Assembly: GCF_032884065.1 (NCBI RefSeq)
Contig: NC_088875.1
Span: 46,538,026 to 46,602,025, forward strand
Origin: Artemia franciscana
Lineage: Eukaryota > Arthropoda > Branchiopoda > Anostraca > Artemiidae
DNA: 64,000 nt
Direction: 5' to 3'
Shown here: in pieces, positions 38,805 to 50,522 of the stretch
Layout: the number at the start of each line of letters is the position of its first letter
Position numbering within the stretch: position 1 is the stretch's first letter
Notes under the pieces: generated by a model
What the model saw: only the letters and a program-made list of their open reading frames with translations
Databases searched by the model: none
What the model was told of the DNA's origin: nothing
Program-made: the position numbers and the translations under genes

Positions 38805-40325
38805 ATACTTAAGAAGAACAATCATTTCTTTTATTGGCAATAAAATTCTTATCGACTATCTTGTTCGCTCCACCCCCCAGATAATCTACTCGGGGAAGAG
38901 ACTATTTCTAATTTAATCTAGTCTGATCCCTGATATACCTGCCAACTTTAATCGTCCTAGCTTATCTGAAGTGCCCAAACTAGCAAATCCCCCCAGCTCC
39001 CCCAAAGAGAGCAAATCCGGCCCGGATATGTCAATAACGTATCTAGGACATGTGCTTATTCTTTGCACCAAGTTTCATCCTGATCTCAACACTCTAAGCG
39101 TTTTCCAAGATTTCCGGTTTCCCTCGCTAACTTCCCCCAATGTCAACGGATCCGGTCAGGATCTTAAATGAGAGTTCTGAAACACGAGGTCCTTCTAAAT
39201 ATTAGATTTCATTAGGACCTGGTCACCCATTCGTAAGTTAAAAATGCCTCATTTTTTCTAATTTTTACAAATTAACCCGCCCCTCCCCAACTCCCCCAAA
39301 GGAGCCAATCCGGTCTTGTTATGTCAGTAACGTATCTAGGACTTGTGCTTGTTCTTCCCACCAAGTATCGTCACGATCTCTCTACTCTAAGCGTTTTCCA
39401 AGATTTCCGGTTTCCTCCTCCAACTCCCCCAATGTCACCAGATCCGGTCAGGACTTAAAATAAGAGCTCTGAGACACGAGGTCCTTCTAAATATCAAATT
39501 TCATTGGGATCCAATCGCCCGCTCGTAAGTTAAAAATACCTCATTTTTTCTGATTTTTCCAAATTACCAAATTAGATCCCCTCCCCAACTCCCCCAAAGA
39601 GAGCGGATACGGTCCGGTTATTTCAATCACGTATCTAAGACTTGTGATTATTCTCCCCACCAAGTTTCATCCTAACCTCTCCACTCTAAGCGTTTTCCAA
39701 GATTTCCGGTAGCCTCCTTCAACTCCCCCCCCAATGACACTGGATCCAGTCAGGATTTAAAATAATATTTCTGAGAAACGAGGTCCTTCTAAATATCAAA
39801 TTTCATTGGGATCCAATCACCCGTTCTTAAGTTAAAAATACCTCATTTTTTCGAATTTTTCCGAATTAGGTCCTTCCCCCCACTCCCCCAAAGAGAACAT
39901 ATCCGGTCCGGTTATTGCATTCACGTATCTAGGACTTGTGCTTATTTTCCAACCACGTTTCATCACGATCTCTCCATTTTAAGTGTTTTCCAATATTTCC
40001 ATTCTCCCCCCAACTCCCCCCAAATGTCAGCGGATCCGGTCAGGATTTAAAATGAGAGCTCTGGCACGATATCCTTCTAAATAACAAATTTCATTAAGTT
40101 CCGATCACCCATTCGTAAGTTAAAAACACCTCCTTTTTTTAATTTTTCCGATTTAACCGTCCCCCACTCTCCCCAGATGGTTGAATCTGGAAACGACTAT
40201 TTCTAATTTAATCTGGTCTGGTCCCTGATATGCCTGCCAAATTTCATCGTCCTACCTTATCTGTAAGTGCCCAAACTAGCAAAACAGGGACCGACAGACC
40301 GACAGAAATCGCGATCGCTATATGT

Positions 40326-40345
40326 CACTTGGTAAATACCAAGTG
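40326..40345 (+). repeat. Terminal hairpin of Helitron-like copy 2
   Basis: The 8-bp stem CACTTGGT/ACCAAGTG with loop AAAT is the same as at 11467-11486. The stem is invariant and only the loop differs. Confidence 0.85.
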
Positions 40346-40355
40346 CCACAAAAAT

Positions 40356-42000
40356 CAGAATTTGGTATTCGAGATCAACTTTTCTAGAATTATTTCCAAG
40401 ATATCTAAAAGAAACACAGAAGTTTGTTCTCCAGTTCTCAGAAAATGTTTTAATGTTCTGCAGGAGTTCTGAAAAAGTCTATCCGGCTAGGATAATTTAG
40501 TTTTAACATCATGTAGAACAAAGAGAAAAAAACAGAATCTCATATTTTTCTGGAAAACTTCTAGGAATTTTGAGAACATAATAAAAAGAGCTTGAGAACT
40601 CTTCTATCGTATTTCACGATCCCCGTCACCAAGAAAAATTTTGAGTTTGAATCTCCTATCACTTCGGAGCTACAAACTGCTGATCACGAGAAAAATACTG
40701 CTAGGGATGCTTGCGTATCAGAAGGTGCGAAAGCAGTATTTTTGTTCCGCAACAAAGCGATATATGTCGCGGCACATGCTATACATAAATAATTTGCAGT
40801 GGTATGGTCCACTGATCCATATCTCCCCCAACGTTTCATTAGCAGAAGACTCCTGTAAGGTGGTAATCTGGCCCTGAATATGACTATTGTGGGTAAATCA
40901 GATTTCAGAGTTATGGGTAGATCAGATTTTGCAGATCAGAAGAACGAGGGTTTATGCTCGATGACGTCTCTACTTGCGTCTTGACGGATCAAACAAATCA
41001 AGAAAAAAAAGCTACTGGTTGACCGGTGCCAAATTTACTCCTCGATAATTCATTAGCTGAAGAGCCGCTGTAAGGTCTCAACTTGGCCTTAACTATGAAT
41101 TCTACGAGTGGATAGCAGATGCAAGAATTATAAGCTAAAATAATGGACAGCAAAAACGAAAAAAGAAGCATTTTATTCTAGTTTTATTAATGAGCAAAGC
41201 AGGTGTAGGGGAAGGAGGAGTTTTATGAAATTTTTCCTGAATAGCATTAACATCTGCCGCCTGGGTTAGTAATGCACGTGGAGTAACCCAGCAGCAATCA
41301 GCTGCAATAAATACACCTGGGGTCCCTTCAGACTTTGACAAGTTTTTGGGGAATTTAAACTTGTTTAGATAAAACAACTGTAGCCTATTTGACCCTATCT
41401 AAGAATATTGATTACGACGAAACATGTTATGATTGAAATTGTTCAGAAAAATTTTATTTCATCGCACAAGAAGCTCATACGAAAGTTGCATATGATTCTG
41501 GTAGTGCCCTTCCCCCCCCCCCCCGACAATTAAAAATACCTATTTTCATGATTCAAAATTAAGATTTTGCTAATGATTTTTTCTCCAAACTGCATCCTTT
41601 TTAGAGGCTTAGTGCCACTATCTACTAAGATTGGTACACGAAGGTAGCCTACCCCACTTGAAATTTAGGCTACTATGGAATTGCTAAAATTCCCTTCCCC
41701 ACTCTAAACGGGCTACAGAATGATCAAAAGCGGGGTCGTAAATTATAACTCACTTTTATTCACAAGATTAAAACTTGACCGGAACTTAAACTTACTAAGA
41801 ACTCATTGTGTACTAACTACAAAACTTGTAAACATAAGAGAAGTAAAGTCGCCTCTTTCGCGGGTCAGGGCAGACTAACCAATCAGGGAAAAGGGGAAAT
41901 GAATGGGCAATTTTTAACCTCATTACCAATTTGCTAGCTTTGACCATCACGCTCTGGCATCCTGAACAATTTAATACAAACCGAGTTATTTTTACCATTA
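40356..42000. other. Gene-free stretch
   Basis: No gene is recognised. There is a small duplicated patch at about 40870-40940 (GGGTANATCAGATTT twice) and a C13 run at 41512-41524. The reading frames here lack similarity to anything I know. Confidence 0.5.
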
Positions 42001-43659
42001 GATTAAGAAAAAAAAATCTTTGCCTTTAAAAAGTCTAGGTGAAAGCAATTTACATACAGGAGAAAAAAGGACATTTATCTGGTGAAAAAGTCTAAAATAT
42101 AATATACAATAATCAAAAGTTCAAATCACTGTACTTCTGGTTTTAACCCCCCTCCCCACATCTTCCAGGGCAAGGGCCATAAATTATGTAAGTTGCTCAC
42201 TGTTGACATACATAAGGTTTTTACGGAAGGGGTGGTCGTATACATTTTGGAGTGGGCTCATTCGATTGTAAAGATTTTTTAGTGACCTTTTTAAGAGTCA
42301 AAAGTGACCGGAGGGCAAACCCCTCTCCCCTACTCCCTCTTTTCCTCAAATAGATCTAACCAAAATTTCGAGATAGCCATTTTGTTCAAAATAATCGAAA
42401 AGGAAAATCACCATGCCTCAGGGGCTGACTACCCCCCCCCTCTCTCCCTAGCCCCTGGGGCACGTATTGTGTGTTATATAAGTTACCATTGTTTATATGT
42501 TCTGTGTTCATCTTATTCAAAGAAGTTCAAAAGTCCAAAAACTCCTGGGGCAGGTATTGTATATTACGGAAGTTGACCATTGTTTTATATATGAGGTTGA
42601 TTATTGGGAGATGGGGCATGTTTGAAAAGGAGTCTTCAAAAAGGTTAAGGATTTAAAGGTAAAACCTTCATAAAATGTTGAGAGGGATTTAAAACAAAAT
42701 CAAAACACACCATAAGAAGGAGGGTTGTCAAAAATGTACAATAGTAATATCTAAGGAATGGCTAAGGGTATTAAGTTGGAATTTTAAAACCATATTGAGA
42801 GGGAAGTAAAAATAAAGGAACAAACAGCCCCAAGGGAAGAATTGTAAAGTATACCATTTGTCCATTCTTAACATGCAGGATTTATCATTGAGAAACATAA
42901 ACTGAATCAGTTAGGACACTAAGACACTGCTATTCCTCTTCCTCCTCCCTAACCACCACCAATAAAACCATATGCCATAAATATACATGGGATCGATAAG
43001 GATTAGACGACAAGTCCGAAAGACTCATTCAATTTTCATCTGATGGGCCAATGAAGCTTAGAAAATAAGGCCATTGAAACGTACTCCTTCAAGCATCTTA
43101 CCCCCCCCCCACGCACACACACAGACTTACCGCCCTCCTCAATAATGCATCATTGTATTTTGAAGTAAACCCCTTCAGTTAAATAAAACACTAAAATAAA
43201 CGCCAAAAATATTTTGGTGCAATAAGAAGGGAGATGTCACCCTGCAACACCATTGCAGTTATTACCCAAAATTGTCCACGAAAAAATCCAGACAGACAAT
43301 TTGATCCCCGCTGAATATTTCCCCCTGGCAATTCCACTGTAACATTCTCTCCATACGCAAAACTGTGCATTCAAAGAGAAAGAAAGACAAAAAAGAATTC
43401 GTAGACGAACTCAGAGAAATTCTTCCAAACGAAAAATATTCGTATGTTTCCCAAATACAAATATTATCTATAAGCCATGGACGAATTGCAAGAATTACAG
43501 CCCTTTCCCTAGGGGCTGTGGGGGGTCAGATCATCCCCAGAGACATATTTATGGGATCTTTCAATCATGATAAACCAAATGGTTATCTCAAAATTTCCTT
43601 CGGATTTGTTTGGGGAAAAAGTATCTTCAGTTTTAGGTAAATTCCCTGTCGTTTTACTT

Positions 43660-44560
43660 GTTACTGTTGTTTATCCATGGTCATTCTTTGGCAAAATACA
43701 TACAATTCCAAATATTTGTAGATGAAAGCTTGAAATCTTTGCCTAAGGATTCTGTGATTGTTTTTAGTTAGGGAGGGAGAGAGATGCATCAAAGGGTGCA
43801 TTTTAAAACCGAAACGTCCTAATTCTTATCGATCCTTAGAGAATTATTCCTAAGCAAGGGGCGAGGATGGTAGATGTAGAAATTGATACATAATCCCTCT
43901 TGATTTCTAGGAATATTTCTAATCTATACTGTTATTATAAAAGAAAAGAGTAGCATTAAACCCCAAATATGAGCAAGAATTATTCGGTATATCAGAAGGG
44001 TTTATTTATCCCCAATCTCCTCTTCCTCACACCCAGCCTCCCGCTCATGGTCACAAACACTTTGGAGGCGCTCATTCGAACAAAAATTGAGAATTCTAGT
44101 CCTTTAAGTCGAAAGTGATTGGAGACCAACCAGCCCCTATCCTAGAACCGTTCTTGATATCTGGTCCTTTTTTATATCCAGAAAGCGATTACACATCCAG
44201 GATCTTTCTTTGGTAAAAAATGCACAATTCTAAACATTTGTAGATGAGAGGTTTAAACCTCTACAATAGGGTTCTCTTATTATTTTCTAGATAGGGGGGG
44301 GGGGGGGGTCAGATGCCTCAAAGGGCATATTTTAATGCCAAAAAATCCTAACTTTCATTGAGCCTTCATATAAATACCGAATTAGTTCTAAGGAAGGGGG
44401 TGGAGGAAGAAATTCATATATAATCCCTCTTGATTTCCAGGAATATTTCTCGACTACACTGTTAATGTGAAAGTAAACAGTAGCATTAAAACCCTAAAAT
44501 AGGCAGAATGTATTCCGTAGAGGAGCCGGGCCACCCCTTCTTCATCCCCATTCTCCACCT
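43660..44560. repeat. ~522-bp direct repeat pair
   Basis: Units at about 43660-44010 and 44185-44560 share TCTTTGG-AAAA, ATTTGTAGATGA, a GAGATGCATCAAAGGG / CAGATGCCTCAAAGGG block, AATCCCTCTTGATTTC, AGGAATATTTCT and GTAGCATTAAA. The second unit has a run of 15 G (44294-44308). Confidence 0.75.
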
Positions 44561-45042
44561 CGTGGTCGCAGAAACTTGGGAGGATGCTCCTTCGATCGTA
44601 AATTAATAGTTCTAGTTCTTTTTATAAGTTGGAATAGGTTGTTAACCAACCATCCACTGTCCTAAAATTATTTTTGATATCTGATCCTTTTGTAACCCCT
44701 TAGGACATTTGAATGACCTTATTAGGTGCCTATTTTGCACCTTATCTGTGACTGCTCCATTTTGCGTGTGGGGGAATTTTCCAAGGGGGGATTATCTTGA
44801 AGTTCTTCAGGGTAAATTTTCCATGGGGGGGGGGGGATCAAATCCCATAAATAATTACTTCCGGATCACAGATAGTTTCCGGTTCATTGGCTAAGATTAT
44901 TTATTGAAAGTCTTGAGTTCTTTAATATTGCCTAAATGTAACCTGAATTTTTAATGGAGGCGGCCCAAACTTCTTCTTCTTCCAATTAGAAACAAAATGT
45001 TAATAAATTTAGAATTAAATAAAAAAAAACAATTTTTGTTTT

Positions 45043-45275
45043 TAATTGAAACCAAGGAGCGACATTAAAACGTAAAACGAGCAGAAATTATCCTGTATTT
45101 GAAAGGGGCTGTCCCCTCCTCAACACCCCACAATTTATACTAAAGTTATTTATCGTTTTAAAAAGTAGAGCTGTGAGAAAGATTCGAGCATAAAGAGCGG
45201 GGCGTTAAGGAGGAGACAGCCCCTTTCATATACGTAATAATTTGTATTCGTATGACGCTCCTTACTTTCAGTTAA
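45043..45275. mobile_element. Foldback element S, copy b
   Basis: The arms run TTGAAACCAAGGAGCGACAT...AGGGGCTGTCCCCTCCT on the left and the inverse (GAGGAGACAGCCCCTTTCAT ... CGCTCCTTACTTTCAGTT) on the right. They cover nearly the whole element, with a loop near 45140-45190. It is the cleanest copy in the window. Confidence 0.82.
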
Positions 45276-45620
45276 AAAAACGCGTTTTTTTCTATTTGAT
45301 TTCTGAACATTTTTGAATCAAAGCAGTTTTGATTTTGGCTCATGAATAATTAAATTACAATGAACAAATAAATGAATAATTATGAACGAATGAATAATTA
45401 AACGAAATTTGCACATTAATTTTACTTTTTTTGGCTATATAGCTCAAAGTTTTGACCGGACGAGTTTGAGAAAAAAGGGACGGGGGAGGGAACCTATTTA
45501 CCCTCCAATTTTTTTGGTTAGTAAAAAGCCCACTAGAACTTTTAATTTTATATACGAACGTTTTTATTAGTAATAAATATACGTAACTTACGGATTAGCT
45601 TACGTAACGAAATTGGTGTG

Positions 45621-45873
45621 TTTTTATTATGTATATGAGGGGTTTCGCCCCCTCGTCAATACTTCGCTCTTTACGCTAAATTCACATTCTGTTCAAATTC
45701 TTTAAGAATGACCCCTGAATCACAAAGGCCATTTAATTAGAATATATAGTTCTTTTGGAATTACTACAAAATACTATCGTAAAGAGCAAGGTATTGAGGA
45801 GGGGACGAACCCCCTCATTTAGGTAATAATTTATGTTTGTTTGAAGTTTTATTGTTGCTCCTTACTTTCAGTT
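45621..45873. mobile_element. Foldback element S, copy c
   Basis: Left TATATGAGGGGTTTCGCCCC and CTCGCTCTTTACGCTAAA-like sequence; right CGTAAAGAGCAAGG, GAGGGGACGAACCCCCTCAT, ending CTCCTTACTTTCAGTT. The arms are inverted; the left end is less well defined. Confidence 0.7.
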
Positions 45874-46352
45874 AAAAAAAACTTGTTTTGTTTTTTATTT
45901 AATTTCTCATTCCTTTTTTGAATAATGCTGGAAAATCTAGTGCCCCCTTCATGGAAATTCACTTCCTCAATGGAAAGATCCTCCGACCTAACTCCCACCC
46001 CCGACCCCCATCAGAACCCTCTCTCCTGAAAACGTCTGTATGCTTCCAAATAACCAATACTAAATGTAAACAATGGGTAAAGTTCATAACTTGCAGCACT
46101 TCCCCTAGGGACTGTGGGGGATTAAGTCGTCCTCAAAGTCAGTTATTAGATTTTTTCGACTATACTGAACAAAATGGCTATCTCAAAGTTTTGACCCGGT
46201 GACTGGTAAAAAATGAGTGTATGAGGGGGCGTAGTCGCCCTTGAATTTTTTGGTCACTTAATTTCAGTTAGAAAGAGCCCTCTCGCGACATTTTAGGACA
46301 ATTTCCGTTTTGTAGAGTTTCAGTTACTATTGAGCCGGGTCACTCCTTCCGT

Positions 46353-46374
46353 ACAGTTCGTTACCACGAACTGT
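46353..46374 (+). repeat. Terminal hairpin of composite repeat R
   Basis: Perfect 8-bp stem ACAGTTCG/CGAACTGT with loop TTACCA. A decayed equivalent in inverse orientation is near 47106 (ACAGTTTGTGGTAACATAT). Confidence 0.8.
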
Positions 46375-46390
46375 TTGATTATACACTTGC

Positions 46391-47104
46391 TTGGTCTATC
46401 ATCCCTATATATACGATGTAGATATTTTTTCAAATACCAAACTGTCTTTCTATGACGAATAAGTGTAAGTTTCAATAGGGATACGTTCTTCAATTAGACA
46501 GTGAAACACAAACTAAAAACTAAACTTACATTTAGGCACTATTAAAGAACTTATGACTTTTAAGGAACCCTCTCAGCCAATGAACCAGAAACTATCTGTG
46601 ACCCGGAAGTAATTATTTTATTCTGTATAAAAACAGTTTGTTTTAATTGTGATACTTTAGTTTATCAGCTGATGATGATCACTGAAGTATGTGGTCGAAA
46701 TGCTCAGATCTTTTCGTATCTGTTTTCACTGAATAATATTTGCTGACTCTTCTACAGCTGGTTTTTACAATATAACAAAGATTTGCATCTGGAATATTAA
46801 AAATTAATAAGGGGAACATGAAGGGGCAGTGGATATTCAGGCAGGCAGCATCTGGAATGTTGACTCTTCTGGAATTTTCTTTTAATATCGTGTATTCTCC
46901 AAATAAATTGTCTATTTTCATTCTAATGCGCAAAAATTCTAATGATGTAAGTTGGACATGATTTTTTTTTATCTATGACATTTTTTTTCTTGTTTCAAAT
47001 TCGATAAAACCTTAAATATCAAAAGCTAGTAAAGGCTTGAAGCTCAAGATCCTTTCCGCAATCCTTGTTTTTACTGTGGATTTTCTTTTTCTGTAAGTTT
47101 AAAA
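46391..47104. other. Spacer between two oppositely oriented R repeats
   Basis: It contains the right half of a 46-bp inverted repeat (46575-46621) and a CTGATGA...GAAA motif (46669-46700). No gene is seen. Confidence 0.5.
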
Positions 47105-48143
47105 CAGTTTGTGGTAACATATCGTAAATAAGAAGCAGCGTTGCAAAAAAGTAACCTTAACTCTAAAACAATAAATTTATATGATATCTGCTACTTTAAA
47201 AGGATTGGCTTTTATGCTGATTCCAAACATATAACATTTTATAATTTTAATTTAACTCATTGAAAGGTACGAGCCAGAGAAAATTTGCCTGATTTTCAAA
47301 GAAGTGGGTAAATATCCCCAAAAAGTGAAGTAATGTTAAAGAAAATCAAGTCATCAGATTCTGCATATCAATAAACTCTACTGTAGAGGTTTCAACCTCC
47401 TATCTACAAAAATTTGTAGTTTTGTATTTTTGCCAGAAAAAAGATCACAGTTGTGATTTTTTTTTTTTTTGCAGGGATAATTGTATTAATCCACTAGTCT
47501 TAGAAGACCAGACAAGGGCTCATTCAAACGGAAATTAAAAGTTCTAGTACCGTTTACGACTGACCAAAAAAGATTGGAGGACAACTATCCTACCCTCCTA
47601 TACTTTTCTCCGAAGATATCCAATCAAAATTCTGAGATAGCCATTTGGTTTGGCATAGTTGAAGGACTATGCCTCTAGGGTTTGTTATTGTATACAGACA
47701 CTTTTAAGGGGGACATTCCATGGGATGAATTTTATGTTGGGAGAAAAGTTTCTAGGGGGAATTTACGTTTAAAACTTTTTCACAAAGGGGGGAGGGGGAT
47801 TTCCCCCAAGATTTGAAAAACAATCAGAAGTAAAATAAAAAAAAAAATTCAGCTCAAAGCAAGAAGGAACATTAAAACTTGAAATAAACAGAAATTATTC
47901 TCTATATGAGGGAGACTGCCTCTTTCTAAATCCTCGCTGGTTACACTGAAGTTTTCAAGTGCTTTAAAAAGTTTATTAATCCGATTCAATGGCCCTTGTG
48001 TTTCAGCAGTTGTTCTTTAAGAATTGATGAGAAGTCTGACAAAGCTTGAAAAAAAGTCAACCTTTTTCATAAAGAGCATGACATTGAGGAGGGGGCAGCC
48101 CCTCTAACAAATTATAAATTTAATGTTGCTCATTACTACTGAA
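47105..48143 (-). repeat. Composite repeat R, minus orientation, with foldback copy d
   Basis: It begins with a decayed hairpin (ACAGTTTGTGGTAAC) and continues CTGATTCCAAACATATAAC, TACGAGCCAGAGAAAATTTG and TCAACCTCCTATCTACAAAA. At 47851-48143 there is foldback copy d (AAGAAGGAACATTAAAACTT ... GAGGAGGGGGCAGCCCCTCT ... TTGCTCATTACTACTGAAC), which is degenerate. Confidence 0.6.
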
Positions 48144-48864
48144 CAAACAACTTTTTTTTGGCTTACTCGCTTCTATAACTAAAGTTTATGAGAGATCAGT
48201 GTCTATTTGAAGGAGAAGTATTTGAAGGAGAAGGTCATTTACAAAAAAAAAAATCAAAATCTAGCTGGGGTAAAAATAGAGGAGACCCCCCCCCCCCTAA
48301 GGAAGTAGTAGAGGTTACAACTTCAAGAGCCTTCCCTCATAATTTAGGCTCTAGATCCATTTAGGTAACATTATTGACAAATTGAAATTAGTCAACTAAT
48401 TTCCAAGATTAAGAATTTTACAGAATTTTTTGCCCAAAGATTAAGCAAAAAAAATTGGCAAAAATTTTTGCCTAAAGATTAAGCAAAGATTGGGCAAAAA
48501 AGAATTTTTGCCCAAGATTAAGAATTTCTGTCATCTAGAATTTTACTCAAACATAAAGATATATTGAAGAGAACGTCTGAAATGGTAAAAGCAAAAAATA
48601 GAGGCATTTTAATAGCTTACAAACAGCTTCCTTAAGTTAATAAGAACTTGGGCAAACAGGGCAGGTACTATCATGCAAAATTAAGTAATGGCAATATAAC
48701 CCTCATAATTTTTACATTCTACCTTGCTGCTTAAGATTATTTTGAGCTCAGTACTTTTCCTATTTAATTAGATAAAAGTACCATTTAGAGACTTAAGAGA
48801 ATGTAGGAAAGTTGTTGAGCAAGATGAATAAAATCATTAGGAGCATACCATTTGAAGATGGGTA
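48144..48864. other. Gene-free stretch
   Basis: It holds a C12 run at 48286-48297 and a short slippage-type repeat at 48420-48525 (TTTTTGCCCAA-GATTAAG repeated three or four times). No gene is recognised. Confidence 0.5.
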
Positions 48865-49089
48865 CTACAACCACAACAATAATTTTATCTGATTGACAAA
48901 TACATCACAGGCACAAGTGTTATCACTTTGCGCGGTTTTGTGTTCTTTAGCCGCAAGCCTGTTTTCTTGCTGTTCTTGTAATTCCTCGGCATGCTTTCTT
49001 TTCTTACTTTCTCTATCAGCTGCAAGTTTTTTGGCATAGACTCTTTCAGCAGCTTCCTTGGCTGTTGCCATTGTAGGTTCTTCAGTCAT
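48865..49089 (-). CDS. Possible coiled-coil ORF, unidentified
   Basis: Starting at ATG 49089, the frame encodes about 74 aa: MTEEPTMATAKEAAERVYAK, then a long charged helix (DRESKKRKHAEELQEQQENR), then a Cys-containing tail. Alternating Lys/Glu with Ala/Leu spacing predicts a coiled coil. The frame stays open upstream to 49236. Two perfect CRE palindromes lie upstream. The last codons look non-coding, so a splice donor near 48900 (GAT|GTATTT) is possible. No family is recognised. It could be a gene's first exon, a mobile-element ORF, or chance. Confidence 0.33.
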   Translation of the reverse strand: MTEEPTMATAKEAAERVYAKKLAADRESKKRKHAEELQEQQENRLAAKEHKTAQSDNTCACDVFVNQIKLLLWL

Positions 49090-49170
49090 TTTACAATTAA
49101 ACATTTCTCCATCCACGATCTTCTTATAATTAAAAATTGGTCTTTGAACGATTTTCTTAAATACTTTTAA

Positions 49171-49235
49171 TGACGTCATTGTCATAACAAACATGACGAC
49201 AACTAACTTAATGACGACATGATGACATGACGTCA
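49171..49235. promoter_or_regulatory. Paired CRE palindromes
   Basis: TGACGTCA at 49171-49178 and again at 49228-49235, 57 bp apart, with three more TGACGAC/TGACATG half-site-like words between. They lie 80-150 bp upstream of the coiled-coil ATG on the minus strand. Confidence 0.45.
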
Positions 49236-49260
49236 CTCAACAGACCCACAGACAAACAAC

Positions 49261-49265
<5 letters not shown>

Positions 49266-49311
<46 letters not shown>
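49266..49311. repeat. (TA)n microsatellite
   Basis: About 46 bp of pure TA dinucleotide. Confidence 0.95.
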
Positions 49312-49318
<7 letters not shown>

Positions 49319-50500
49319 GTATATTACAGATTTTTATCCTATTTAGTTTCTTTTATAAGAACCACTGTCCTAGGTTATTAGCTTAAAAGAAAATCTGATA
49401 ATTATAGGTGTATTGCTTCTTCTAAAATTAACATTATGTTTACATTTGATTCCCAAGCAACACTGTTTCTAAATATAATGTTTTTTTTGTTTTTTCTTTA
49501 CAAACACAATTGTATCTTAGCCTCTTCTCCTTAATAAGGTCAGCTACATCCATAGACAATATACAGATCTTTGCTGATTGTATTGGTTTGAATTATTTTT
49601 CCTTATTTCTTGTTAGTAGTTGGCTCATAGGAAAAAATATTGCCAACGCCCCCCAAAAAAATGCACTAATGCAACACTGTTTCTAAACATGATTTTTTTT
49701 TTTTACAAAGATAATTGTGTCTAAGCCTCTTCCCCTTAATAAGGTCAGCTACATTCATAGACAATATACAAATCTTTGCTGATTGTGTTGGTTTGCACTA
49801 GGCTATTTTTCCTTATTTCTTATTAATAGTTGGCTCATATCACAATTATTGCCAAACTGAAAAAATTACTGACATTTTGTACTGATTCCATCATGGGGGG
49901 GGGGGGGTAAAAACTGGGATAAAGTTGTCATTGTAACCACAATTATATATAGATACATAGTCACATGAGGAATCAAATAATGTAACTCTTTTGCTGCAGC
50001 AGTGCTTTTTTGTCAGAGGCCATGGACATGAGTATTAAAAAAAACTAGCCCTTGCCTTAAAATTTTGCAAAAATGTTACTTGTCTTCTAGAATGTAGAGT
50101 AAAAAAGACAGTATCCAAAAAAATATTTAAAATTAAAACCCTCACACCTTGTTGCACAAGATGAACTGAAGAGACTTGTACATATAAATGAATAACTAAA
50201 AATATAAGCTATACATCAATATGGTTATTATTAAAATTATTTAAGATAAAACATTTGAAATTACTAGTTTATTGAAACTAGTATGTTTGAATAAAGTTTC
50301 CTCCTTGTCCCTTGCAAGTAAAACAAGAGGTGACACAAAGAAGCTGCAAGTTTCCTGTTGTGCTCAATGTGAGCACCAGTATTTTTCTCTGAATGTGCTG
50401 TCCCTTACTTTCAGTTTGGTTTTCAGTTTGGTCACTAAGTTTGGAGAAAACTTATTTGAGGTTTTCTTTCTCTGATTTTTTAGAATTTTCTGAATAAATA
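49312..50500. other. Gene-free stretch with a ~240-bp direct repeat
   Basis: About 49460-49640 and 49675-49850 share GCAACACTGTTTCTAAA, CTTAATAAGGTCAGCTACAT, AGACAATATACA and TAGTTGGCTCATA. A G13 run lies at 49895-49907. No gene is recognised. Confidence 0.7.
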
Positions 50501-50522
50501 TTATTTTGATATCATATCATGC

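Larger units (their letters stand above)
38310..40355 (+). mobile_element. Helitron-like non-autonomous element, copy 2
   Basis: Same architecture as 9290-11500. It opens with GCCAAGAGCTCATATGGCAC + TTG and ends with the hairpin CACTTGGT-AAAT-ACCAAGTG (40326-40345). It has the same GACCGACAGACCGACAG pre-terminal tail. Core monomers recur with GGATTTAAAATAAGAG-type landmarks at about 38471, 39158, 39452, 39750 and 40042 (spacing 292-298 bp in the intact part). The left third is rearranged: a second copy of the pre-terminal segment (about 38600-38680) and an insertion with a tRNA-Pro-like sequence (about 38686-38872) interrupt the array. Confidence 0.65.
42000..46390 (+). repeat. Composite repeat R, plus orientation, ending in a hairpin
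   Basis: A mosaic of dispersed-repeat modules: a 'CCCTAGGGGCTGTGGGG' module (43505-43640, again 46095-46240), a ~522-bp direct repeat (43660-44010 and 44185-44560, sharing ATTTGTAGATGA, AATCCCTCTTGATTTC and GTAGCATTAAA), two foldback elements (45043-45275, 45621-45873), and a right end TACTATTGAGCCGGGTC followed by the hairpin ACAGTTCG-TTACCA-CGAACTGT (46353-46374). I remember this kind of sequence from brine shrimp. Open frames inside it are not conserved coding regions. Confidence 0.6.

Noticed and set aside
43365..43640. 91-codon frame HSKRKKDKKEFVDELREI
   Set aside because: It lies in composite repeat R. Other R copies (46095, 61200) break the frame, so it is chance.
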